From assembly GCA_030581615.1 (NCBI GenBank), contig JAKTTT010000001.1, positions 1,054,001 to 1,118,000 on the forward strand: DNA of 64,000 bases. Reading direction: 5' to 3'. The stretch is from Alloascoidea africana. Lineage: Eukaryota; Ascomycota; Alloascoideomycetes; Alloascoideales; Alloascoideaceae. Below, piece by piece: positions 28,783 to 37,757 of the stretch. The notes under the pieces were generated by a model. The model made no database searches, was not told the DNA's origin, and saw only the letters and a program-made list of their open reading frames with translations. Position 1 is the first letter of the stretch. Every line of letters begins with the position of its first letter. A program made the translations under genes and the position numbers.

Positions 28783-30567
28783 ATGGCGGTTTTTGCAAGA
28801 AACAAGAAGAGTCTCTCTGACGAGAACTTGGAAGCTGAACAGGACTCCTCCTCGAGCGATAAAAAGCAGTTCACTACTGTTACAGAAAGTCGAGGATCAG
28901 ACTATTCTGGTAGTGTGAATGACTTGACACTGGCAGCTGCGCAAAAAGACGCCGAACTCGTCACAAAGCAGGGGAACGTTGTGACTGGGGAAGGAGAAGT
29001 TATCTTTGTTACTGGAGGAAATAGCAAAGAAGGCAACATCTTCAAAGACCCTGAAGTCGCAGAGTACTATCGCAAGGTCTATGAAGACTCAAAGTATGAA
29101 TGCCGGTTCGAGTTTGATCCGGAAGCGGAGTGGACTGAGGAAGAGGAAAAGAAGCTTGTGCGCAAGTTAGATTGGAACGTCACACTATGGGCTTGTGTAA
29201 TGTTCTTTGCGCTGCAAGTAGACCGTGGGAACTTGCCTCAAGCGGTTTCGGATAATCTACTGGATGATTTGAATTTGACAACAGATGACTATAACCATGG
29301 CAACACTATTTTTCTATGCTCGTTTTTGGCAACAGAACTTCCATTGCAACTTATCTCGAAGAAAATTGGACCCGATCGATGGTTACCAACACAGATGATA
29401 ATGTGGTCAATTGTATCTGCTTCTCAAGCTGCTTTGCAAAACAGAACTGGATTTTTTCTCACTCGTGCTCTGCTCGGTGGACTTGAAGGCTCTTTCATTG
29501 CAGAGATTGTTCTGTGGCTTTCGTACTTTTACAAATCAAACGAACTGCCAATCCGACTTTCATATTTCTGGACTTCGCTTTCCATAACTCAGATTCTCAC
29601 TTCCCTACTGGCCTTTGGAATCTTGAGAATGAGAGGAGTGTCCGGGATGGCAGGATGGAGATGGCTATTTCTACTCGAAGGAATAGTGACGGGAATTGTT
29701 GGCTTTGCTTCGTATTTCCGAATGCCTGCTTCGGTGGTGCAGACCAAAACTTGGTTCAACAAATCTGGATGGTTCACAGATCGAGAACTCAAGATAGCGG
29801 TTAACAGAGTGCTACGTGATGACCCATTCAAGGGCGAGATGAACAATCGACAACCCCTGGGATGGCAAACTTTGTGGGATTCCCTGAAAGATTATGATCT
29901 ATGGCCATTGTATGCGGTTGGAGTCATCGCGTACATTCCAAATGCTCCGATCAGCACCTATTACATGACACTGACTTTACGACAACTGGGATTCAGTACA
30001 TTTAATACAAACTTGTTGACGATTCCTGGAAATGTTCTACATATAATTATACTCCTGTTAATTACACCTTTTTCTGAGTATATAAACGAAAGGGCTCTCT
30101 TCGGTCTTATACAACCGCTTTGGATGATGCCATTGTTGGCCGTGCTGAGGTGGTGGCCTGGCGCTCTGGTCGATGTTTGGCCAACATACGCGGTGCTGGT
30201 ACTATTGGTTGGTGCACCATATATTCATGCGATCGTTGTCGCATGGTGTTCAAGAATTTCCAATACAGTGAGAACCAGAACGGTCTCGGCTTCTCTTTAC
30301 AATATGTTCGTGCAGTTGGGTGGCATTATTTCAACCAACATCTACAAAGAAGATGATAGACCATTCTACCATAGAGGTAACGAACAGCTATTTGCAATCA
30401 CCTTTGGAGTTATGGGGGTTTTAATATTTACCAAGATATATTATATCAAGAGGAACCAGTGGAAAGAAAGAAAATGGAATTCGTTGACGAAAGAAGAAAA
30501 GTACCAGTATCTCACCCATACAACTGACAAAGGGAATAAGAGACTGGACTTTAGATTTGTTCATTGA
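28783..30567 (+). CDS. Soa1-type anion/sulfonate MFS transporter, copy 2
   Basis: 594 residues, gap-free paralogue of the product at 23231-25015, with the same family signatures (EEEEKKLVRKLDW, QVDRGN, WRWLFLLEG). DNA divergence between the copies is uneven. For example 23999-24360 and 29551-29912 are nearly identical, while 24500-24640 and 30052-30192 differ much more, including codons facing the helix interior (Cys/Gly, Phe/Leu, Trp-Thr/Pro changes). This mosaic looks like partial gene conversion. Both frames are intact, so both may be active with different substrate range or affinity. It is a plasma-membrane importer of anions, probably sulfur compounds; the substrate is inferred. Confidence 0.85.
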   Translation: MAVFARNKKSLSDENLEAEQDSSSSDKKQFTTVTESRGSDYSGSVNDLTLAAAQKDAELVTKQGNVVTGEGEVIFVTGGNSKEGNIFKDPEVAEYYRKVYEDSKYECRFEFDPEAEWTEEEEKKLVRKLDWNVTLWACVMFFALQVDRGNLPQAVSDNLLDDLNLTTDDYNHGNTIFLCSFLATELPLQLISKKIGPDRWLPTQMIMWSIVSASQAALQNRTGFFLTRALLGGLEGSFIAEIVLWLSYFYKSNELPIRLSYFWTSLSITQILTSLLAFGILRMRGVSGMAGWRWLFLLEGIVTGIVGFASYFRMPASVVQTKTWFNKSGWFTDRELKIAVNRVLRDDPFKGEMNNRQPLGWQTLWDSLKDYDLWPLYAVGVIAYIPNAPISTYYMTLTLRQLGFSTFNTNLLTIPGNVLHIIILLLITPFSEYINERALFGLIQPLWMMPLLAVLRWWPGALVDVWPTYAVLVLLVGAPYIHAIVVAWCSRISNTVRTRTVSASLYNMFVQLGGIISTNIYKEDDRPFYHRGNEQLFAITFGVMGVLIFTKIYYIKRNQWKERKWNSLTKEEKYQYLTHTTDKGNKRLDFRFVH

Positions 30568-31795
30568 CAAATTAAATCAGCTTGACTTTTTTACTTTTAT
30601 GCAGTAGATTTTTGTAATCTCATTAAATTGAAGGATAGAATTAAAAGGCAAGTCAAAGATAGATTATGTTGGATTGTCAATTTGTGCAATTTATTGCTAT
30701 TGGCTCTGTTATTATGTTTGTTCTCCCATCAGCCTTGGAGTAGTAGCGCACTTACCAAAATAGAAGTAGATGCCCAAGATTCTATTCTCCTTCCAGCCAG
30801 ATCTGTTCAAAACCGCGGGTTTCAAATATATTTCCCAATTACGAAACTAAGCAAGTTCAAACTTGAATACCCATATCCTACTAACTTTTCTATACACCCT
30901 ATTATCTAACATTTTCCTCTGTGAAAAGTTAAGGCTTTTATTTTATATGATTCTGCAAATAGCATTTCTGAATTTCGATTCACTTGATTTGCAAGACAAC
31001 TGTAAATACACGTGGGCAACGTAATACGTTATCAGAGCATTGAAAACGTTTTTCCTATCACGAAACTGTTAGCTTCCAAATCCGAAAATCCAAAACACAC
31101 TTTCGAATCTTTCTGGAAACTTTCATTATTTTCAGAAATACAAGTTCATAAGACTACAGGAGATAACTGCAATCTTTGACTTTTTAAATTGATCTTAAGA
31201 CCTCATGCATCCTATTCTGGGCTGCCCGTGCTGTAAAATAACCATTTGTCGGCACAAACTCCAGGAAGCACAAATCACAACTGTAAACGGAGGGTTCAAA
31301 GGTGGTTCTAACCAGGTTCCTGAGGCAAGATAGAAGAGCCGAAAGTTAAATGCCCCCAGAATCGGAGGTGCATGCCAACTGCGTATACGAGAGACCTAAC
31401 CACATTTGCCTGGATATCGCCGCCATATTTAACCGTCCTCTATAAACTATATCACCGAACCGCCGTTTTCAGAGCTTTTGAGGCCTATTTTGTACAAGAA
31501 AGTTGCACCCTCGGGCTGACCCCTGTTCAGCTGATGACCAGTTTGGAATTCCTGGTCTGTTTGGAAGGTTCGATTCCACATTCGCTGTGGCGGATGTATG
31601 GAGGTACGAGGCATTCGACAATGAGCGGACCTGCGGCTCTTACTCTACTCCTTCGTCCTTTGTCCTCGTCTATCCACAGTTTTTGTTTTCCTGCTCTCTA
31701 GCCAAGTACAACAAGAGAAAGCTGCTCAAAAGACGTGTCAGCCAGTAACTTGCACTGTCGATCACTGTGATTCCGGCGGGAAGAAAGAAAGCTTC
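30568..31795. other. Intergenic region before the Boi-like gene
   Basis: About 1.2 kb. CACGTG occurs near 31011. From about 31360 to 31795 the sequence is richer in G+C and open in several frames (for example 31372-31701), but no known domain is present, and an SH3 domain for the downstream gene was sought without success. It is probably the promoter and 5' leader of the Boi-like gene. Confidence 0.4.
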
Positions 31796-34207
31796 ATGTC
31801 AGGACAACAGCCCTATTATACGCGGTCCTCGTTTGCATCATATTTGGCTGGTGAAGAAGAGCATAATGATGATCACAACAGAGTGATGGCAACACCAAGT
31901 TCTCGAGCAAGCCATAAACCTCGTCCAATCTCATCTAACGCTGAGCTTAGAGGTAACTCTCGTTTGGATAACCTTGGCAACTCTGCGGGCTTAGCCTTTA
32001 AAAATCTGGAGAAGTGGTCTCCGGAAGATGTGGCCCGCTATTTCCTAGCTGTTGGACTAGGCAGCGAAATTTCAAGTAAATTTATAGCAAACCATATTAC
32101 TGGAAAGCTTCTTTTACAGATGAAACTCTCTAGTATGAAGGATTTGAATATTGAAACCTTTGGCGAAAGGTTTGAAGTGTTCCAAGCAATCGAGGAGCTA
32201 CGACTCAGAGCCAAAGAAGCTTCCTCAACCACAGACAAGACCAGAGACATTGATGATCATTTTAAACTTAATCTGCCCTCAACACCATCAAAAGGTTCTG
32301 ACAAGTTGGTTCGTCATTCTGCTTCTCTTGCTAAAATTAATGAGACGTCTAATGGGCATCAACCAGAGCGTTGTAATCGGGGAAGTAGCCCGGCAAGGAA
32401 AGAGATATCGCCATCTTCGCATGGCCTTGCAGGAAACAAAAATAATACACGGAGAAAGTCGAGCTTAGGCTTACAAGGACCTACCACCAGGCTACTTGAT
32501 AGACCCGTATCTATGTTTGGAGAAAGTGGGTTCTTCTCTTCTCCGCAGTCTCCAAAAAAGTTGAACAGTTCCTCGAGAAACATGAAATTGACAATAAATA
32601 CAAACATCCCCAGCAGTGATAAAGTCGTCACTGGCGGAAGTGGTCCTGCAATTACTTCAACTACTCCCACCTCTGTTGCGTCACGAGCACGCATGCCTAT
32701 TCCATCTACTTCCAAAAACACTTCGCGAAGGAGAATGTCCTTTCTCTCCGCTGATTATCAAACAGATGGTGCTATATCGAGCGTAGCAAATTCAAAATAT
32801 TCTAGTGGAGGTTCAAGCCGTCCATCTTCAGTTCTTAGAAACTCGGCTTCAGGCGATTTTCACAGGCATAGCAGAGGATCTAGCTTTCTCTCTTTCCTTT
32901 CACCATCTTCTCCTTCAAGCAAATATGATAACAACAAGAGCACTCCAGCTGGTGAGCGCTCCACCCCAAAGCTTCACCGAAGATTTAAATCTGCACCTTC
33001 TGCATCCAAAGAAGAAGCTCTTTCTCCAAGCAAGTTTGGGGAAAAGGTTCCTAACTCTGCTTCAGTTGACTTATCAAGTCCAAGAACACCAACGCCACAT
33101 GAAGACAACAGTCAGGACAACCGTAAGTCGAACAGTCATCTGACTGGGCTTTGGACACTGGGTAATCGAAAACAGCAAACTTCTGCTTTTCAATGTGGCG
33201 TTAGAGACGTTTCTCCTATAGAGGCCTCCCGTTCAGCCGATTTTGCTGGATGGATGGGCAAACGAGGAAACCATGGGACATGGAAAAGCCGTTATTTCAC
33301 ACTTCATGGAACAAGACTCTCATACTTTAAATCTACTAAAGACACACGGGAACGTGGATTAATCGACATAACATCTCATAAAGTTCTGCCTGTATCGGGC
33401 ATAAACCATGGGAATGTAAACACAGATGGCGGTAACGACAAATTGATATCCTTATATGCAGCCACAGCAGGATATGGCCGCTATGTCTTTAAATTGGTAC
33501 CGCCACGCCCTGGATCACGAAAAGGACTGACTTTTACAGAGCCCAAAGTTCATTATTTTGCGGTGGAAACACGAGAAGAGATGCATAAATGGATGGTTTC
33601 TCTGATCAAAGTAAACATTGAGTTGGATGACTCTGTGCCTATTTTGTCAACGTGCTCCACCCCTGTCATTCCTTTGTCCAAGGCTCAAGAACTCTTTGCC
33701 TCCAAAAAATCATCTCCTGTCTCTCACAACAATGATGACTGCGATCAAGAAAAGTACTTGAGTAAGAAAACTATGGGACCATTATTTTTGCCCGAAGCCT
33801 ATGATGAAGGGCCGGTGATTAGAACAAGCCAGTATTCAGACATTGACGGGAAGATTGGTATTAACCGCAAGTTCTCCGAAACGCCCTCTCTAAGCAAAGA
33901 GGTTATGAACTCTTTAATGGAGATTCATAGCACAAGCACCACCACAAGCAGTACAGGTAACAGTGCTGGGTTATATCTGGACCCAAGCCCGTACTTGGAT
34001 GACCCCAAACCACTTTTAAATCAAGTTCTATTTGCACAGGAGAAGAACTCGTCATCGATAACAACTTCAACTACTAGTAATACTCCTGGAAAAAGCAGTG
34101 ATGTTCCTATAGAGTCATGTTCATCCACTGCAACGTCTCCGCTATCTATGAGATCTTTCGATACGAATAATGATGCCAAGAAATTGAAAGACTCAAATAC
34201 GGCGTGA
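31796..34207 (+). CDS. SAM-PH polarity protein, Boi1/Boi2/Pob1-like but without SH3
   Basis: 803 residues. A SAM domain lies at about 70-137 (WSPEDVARYFLAVGLG, then HITGKLLLQMKLSSMKDLNI, FGERFEVFQAIEEL). A long Ser-rich segment with several PxxP-like and SPxR/K motifs follows. A PH domain lies at about 480-603 (DFAGWMGKRGNHGTWKSRYF, LHGTRLSYFKS, and the C-terminal helix EEMHKWMVSLIKV). Boi proteins bind Cdc42, Bem1 and exocyst at growth sites; S. pombe Pob1 has SH3-SAM-PH. Here the frame starts only about 69 residues before SAM and no SH3 is encoded, so it is either a derived copy that lost SH3 or a paralogue that never had it. The ATG at 31796 has no in-frame upstream alternative that I found. 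Confidence 0.85.
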   Translation: MSGQQPYYTRSSFASYLAGEEEHNDDHNRVMATPSSRASHKPRPISSNAELRGNSRLDNLGNSAGLAFKNLEKWSPEDVARYFLAVGLGSEISSKFIANHITGKLLLQMKLSSMKDLNIETFGERFEVFQAIEELRLRAKEASSTTDKTRDIDDHFKLNLPSTPSKGSDKLVRHSASLAKINETSNGHQPERCNRGSSPARKEISPSSHGLAGNKNNTRRKSSLGLQGPTTRLLDRPVSMFGESGFFSSPQSPKKLNSSSRNMKLTINTNIPSSDKVVTGGSGPAITSTTPTSVASRARMPIPSTSKNTSRRRMSFLSADYQTDGAISSVANSKYSSGGSSRPSSVLRNSASGDFHRHSRGSSFLSFLSPSSPSSKYDNNKSTPAGERSTPKLHRRFKSAPSASKEEALSPSKFGEKVPNSASVDLSSPRTPTPHEDNSQDNRKSNSHLTGLWTLGNRKQQTSAFQCGVRDVSPIEASRSADFAGWMGKRGNHGTWKSRYFTLHGTRLSYFKSTKDTRERGLIDITSHKVLPVSGINHGNVNTDGGNDKLISLYAATAGYGRYVFKLVPPRPGSRKGLTFTEPKVHYFAVETREEMHKWMVSLIKVNIELDDSVPILSTCSTPVIPLSKAQELFASKKSSPVSHNNDDCDQEKYLSKKTMGPLFLPEAYDEGPVIRTSQYSDIDGKIGINRKFSETPSLSKEVMNSLMEIHSTSTTTSSTGNSAGLYLDPSPYLDDPKPLLNQVLFAQEKNSSSITTSTTSNTPGKSSDVPIESCSSTATSPLSMRSFDTNNDAKKLKDSNTA

Positions 34208-34912
34208 GATTGTAATTTGATTTTGAATAGCTATCAAAGACAACATCATATGGATAAGAATTTTCAAGGTTTCAGCGATGAAAATCGAGCATTAATAAAC
34301 GAAGATATATTTAGATTATTGGTGGGAGAGATACACCACATAAGCGCGATGCTAATCTACCTGGCTTGAAACTGTAGTTCGGGAGGGGTTCTTTTCCTGA
34401 ATTAATGAGCTAATTACTTTGATAATATTGCTTCTTTTGTTTGTCTCCTAGCTTTCTGGATGTTGCTTAGGTCAAACCCCTTCTTTCAGTTGTTTTTTTC
34501 GCTTTTGTATTCTTTTACACTGATGAATTCGTTCTTTTTTTTTGAAATACCCCAGCTTAACTATTGTAAACGCTGAAACAGCCATCCTGAATAAGGACTA
34601 ATTTAATAGTATCTTAATATATAAACTTTAGATAATTCAGATGCAATTGGATATCTGGGGTTTCGTTCTTTAGAAACTAAAAATTAATTTTCTATTTCTC
34701 TACTTTATGTCAGTGTTGCCTGTTTTTATTGAAGCAGTAGCATTATAGAAGTCCTCCATTTAAGCATACGAATGTATCGCTCTGTTAATGATAATGTTCC
34801 GTATTCTGGAAACTAAAAGCATACTAATGTGCTTGTCTTTAAAAACAACTTCTTGGTCTGAAACTTTTAGTTACAGATAATTCTATTCCTTAAATGATAT
34901 TTACATACATTT
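34208..34912. other. Convergent 3' region
   Basis: 705 bp between the stop codons of the Boi-like gene and the helical-repeat gene. It is very AT-rich with poly-T tracts at 34490-34545 and TATATA near 34615. No gene is seen. Confidence 0.5.
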
Positions 34913-37231
34913 TTAATGACTCGGAATCTTTCCCAGTAGGCTATCTAACTTCTCTACCGCATCATCGATGTCCTTTCCTGATTCCGTTGCTTCTACTAAT
35001 GCTCTCAAGTAAACATTCAAACTTTTCCTTCTGTTCATTTCTTGGTCCGTTTGATCCTTTAAATTTCTACGACGTTTGCTGACTCTCTTTACCACAAGAT
35101 AGTTCAAGTTTGACTTATCACATGCGTTGACTTCCTGCAGATTGTGCTCCATTTCAGATACAAATAGTACATCTTTGAGATTTCGAGAAGTCATGATAAT
35201 CGGGAATAAAACTTTGACAATATCTCTGTATTGAATCTCATCAGTTGTCAGCACTTCATGAATTATCCGTTTAGATTCTTCTGACGTCCATGTCCCACTC
35301 AGTAAAACATGCCGGATGAGTTCCTCAAAACGTTTCGTTGAGCCACATAAATAAAAGCCAATGATAAAGGCAGCCTGTAAGGATAAAACATCTTTGTATT
35401 TGGTGTAATATCTAGAGAGCCACTGCTCTTCACCGTAATACCCAAGTGTATAAAGGAATTGTTTTAAGGCGTCATTGTCATTGCTAGAAATTTGTTCTTC
35501 TAAGTGGTTCAGCAGCTCGTACTCCAGATTCCTATCGAAAACTAGATTTGGTATGAACGATATTTCGTGTTGCTTCTCTGTGTTGAAAAGTTTCAATGGG
35601 AGTAGTTTTAACATACTTTGTAAAGTTGAAGATGAAAGTGTTAATCGCTCCACTTCACCCCCAAGGTGAGACCGTAGCAGCTTTAATACCCCACCAATGT
35701 TTTCAAAGGTCAAAAGCCATATGACCGCGGTCTCTAAAGAATCTTGATCCAAACGGTCTTTACCAGTGTTTCTCAAAATTCTGGAAATCAGCGCGAATAA
35801 CTCTGATGATTTGGCAATTCTTGAATCTATTCGATCCATGGCAATGAGCATAGAAGATTTATCATATCCGTAAAAATGGAAAGACCCGAAAGCATTTAAT
35901 AATGTTGAACCCTCTTTTTTATATATCTGTTTTCGTACTGCCTCACCATGAGCGTCGATCGTATTGAGCACTCCGTAGTATTCATCAAGAGTTGGAGCGT
36001 TCAAAAGCAGTATTTTGGCAATTCTGGGTGTAATTACAGTTGACAGGCAAGGCTTTACCACGCTTAATGTCGAAGAAATATATTCTTTCCTTTCATGAGA
36101 TGCCCTTGGTCCAAAATGAAGTCCATTACTTGGTAAGTCGTTTCCATGGACCAGCATCATATACGCTTCAATAGTTACAGCGCTTGGCGAAACCATATTG
36201 TTAACTAGCTTAGAAATCGCAATTTTTGCAGAGGCAACATTCCCAACAGCACAGAGAAGATGAATGGCCTTGTCATAAACATGTAACTGTTTCTCTGTTT
36301 TGGGAACCGTCCAACGGCGTGCATCTTCAAGGGATCCTATTCCGCTTCGTTCTAAAAGCTGCGACATTGATTGAACATTTTTATCTGAGGGATTCTTGGT
36401 AACAAAGTTAATCAGCTCTGAAATCAAAGAAAGGATTACGCTATGGTAGAACAACCCTTCAATGACCGTTAATTCAGCAACTAATTCTAAAACGGGGCCA
36501 AAATTCGTACCATCACACTTCCTAGTGATGTATATCAAACTAGATATGCGATTTACCGAGTTGAAGTTATTTCTTATCTTTTCTTTATCTTTCGAAAATC
36601 TCAAAAGACTCTGGCGTTTCGAAATTGCTTGAAGGGATGCAACAGACATGTTCAGTTTGGACATCAAGCTTTCAAGATCTTCTTTTGTCAGTGTATCTTT
36701 AGCAAACGTCTTATCAATAATGGCTTTGCTGTTTTTATCTATTGACACTTCCTCCAAAAATTCGTTGCTTGTTCGGAGAATGTTCAAAGGTTTTCCACTT
36801 GCTTCAACTCGATCCATAATTTCTTTCTTTTCTGGAAATATGACACCAGGAAGTACCCTAAAAGGTGCAATTGCTAGTTTCAAATGATCAAATTGGTTCA
36901 CTCTGAAAAAGGGATTATCCAGATAATAAGTACCGTTCATCTTCGAATTCCGATACAAGCGCTTACTTTTCAGCTCATGAAGATCTGAATCCGACTGGAT
37001 AACCAAATCCGGATAATCAGTAATACTCGGATGTTCATCATTTCTTTTGTCTTTTGCCCTTGCAACTCTAGCTCTTTCATGCCGTAGTTGGCTCGCACTT
37101 AGTCCGGTGGTTGTAGATATGCTTGCACTCATACTGTGAAGTACAGTGCTTAACCTTCCCGGGAAATCGTAGTTAGGTCGTTTTTCACAACACTTCCAGA
37201 CTAACGGCATACTCTGACATATGGACAACAT
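34913..37231 (-). CDS. Putative mitochondrial helical-repeat (PPR-like) protein
   Basis: 772 residues, ATG at 37231. The first roughly 45 residues are poor in acidic residues and contain Lys/Arg/Ser (CCEKRPNYDFPGRLSTVLHS), which fits a mitochondrial presequence. The rest is almost wholly alpha-helical by composition, with paired amphipathic helices. One stretch near residues 315-355 (KTEKQLHVYDKAIHLLCAVG, then ASAKIAISKLVNNMVSPSAV) resembles a pentatricopeptide repeat. Fungal proteins of this type (Atp22, Aep3, Cbp1, Rmd9 classes) stabilise or activate translation of single mitochondrial mRNAs and diverge fast. I cannot assign a specific member. The C-terminus has a basic patch (KRVSKRRRNLK). 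Confidence 0.6.
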   Translation of the reverse strand: MLSICQSMPLVWKCCEKRPNYDFPGRLSTVLHSMSASISTTTGLSASQLRHERARVARAKDKRNDEHPSITDYPDLVIQSDSDLHELKSKRLYRNSKMNGTYYLDNPFFRVNQFDHLKLAIAPFRVLPGVIFPEKKEIMDRVEASGKPLNILRTSNEFLEEVSIDKNSKAIIDKTFAKDTLTKEDLESLMSKLNMSVASLQAISKRQSLLRFSKDKEKIRNNFNSVNRISSLIYITRKCDGTNFGPVLELVAELTVIEGLFYHSVILSLISELINFVTKNPSDKNVQSMSQLLERSGIGSLEDARRWTVPKTEKQLHVYDKAIHLLCAVGNVASAKIAISKLVNNMVSPSAVTIEAYMMLVHGNDLPSNGLHFGPRASHERKEYISSTLSVVKPCLSTVITPRIAKILLLNAPTLDEYYGVLNTIDAHGEAVRKQIYKKEGSTLLNAFGSFHFYGYDKSSMLIAMDRIDSRIAKSSELFALISRILRNTGKDRLDQDSLETAVIWLLTFENIGGVLKLLRSHLGGEVERLTLSSSTLQSMLKLLPLKLFNTEKQHEISFIPNLVFDRNLEYELLNHLEEQISSNDNDALKQFLYTLGYYGEEQWLSRYYTKYKDVLSLQAAFIIGFYLCGSTKRFEELIRHVLLSGTWTSEESKRIIHEVLTTDEIQYRDIVKVLFPIIMTSRNLKDVLFVSEMEHNLQEVNACDKSNLNYLVVKRVSKRRRNLKDQTDQEMNRRKSLNVYLRALVEATESGKDIDDAVEKLDSLLGKIPSH

Positions 37232-37757
37232 TTTTTTTTCTTGGTATAGCTATATTTTCCTGACTGTTTTCTTTTGATTCGAGTTTTGCTCTTCATATAG
37301 TGTTCATCCTTATTGAGATAATGGCAAAAGAGAGAGCTATGCCGATCAAGATTGTATAAGAAAAGAGGAGGGCACTTGAAAAGCTGATCCGAATATGAAG
37401 AAAAACCTAGATGGCAAGTTCAAGCTTCCAGTTTATAGCCCGTTCTCTCGTTCGTTCTTTAGGGGAGTAGTGACTGATATACTTACCCTTTCCCTCTAAT
37501 TCAATCTTGAAATTTCAACTTTTCCCTAAAGGTTACCCGGAGCTTCTAGTTCCTCAAAACACAACCCATTCCCAAACTATTCTCCAACGATTAATCAAAA
37601 ATGCCAGCGCTTTAACACACAACAGTTCTTAAAGTATTATGCATAGCGATATCATATGGAGTGATACAGAAATATTTAAACAATCAGTAAAAAATCCCGG
37701 CTCAGTATTTATACAGAAAGTAGAAAATCAAAAGTTAATAGAATCAAAAGATGCATA
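37232..37757. other. Promoter of the helical-repeat gene and 3' end of RIM9
   Basis: 526 bp. A frame at 37639-37959 is antisense to the end of RIM9 and has no family features. There is an oligo-T run directly before the 37231 start on the minus strand (A9 in the leader). No other gene is seen. Confidence 0.45.

Noticed and set aside
30628-30909. 93-codon frame with a hydrophobic segment after transporter copy 2
   Set aside because: It opens with TTG and shows no family features; it lies in the 3' flank.
31567-31577. GGTTCGATTCC, a match to the tRNA B box
   Set aside because: No A box at proper distance and no cloverleaf stems form around it.
31372-31701. 109-codon ATG frame before the Boi-like gene, tested as a possible missing SH3 exon
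   Set aside because: No ALYDF-like or SH3 core motif and no splice signals leading to the SAM-PH frame.
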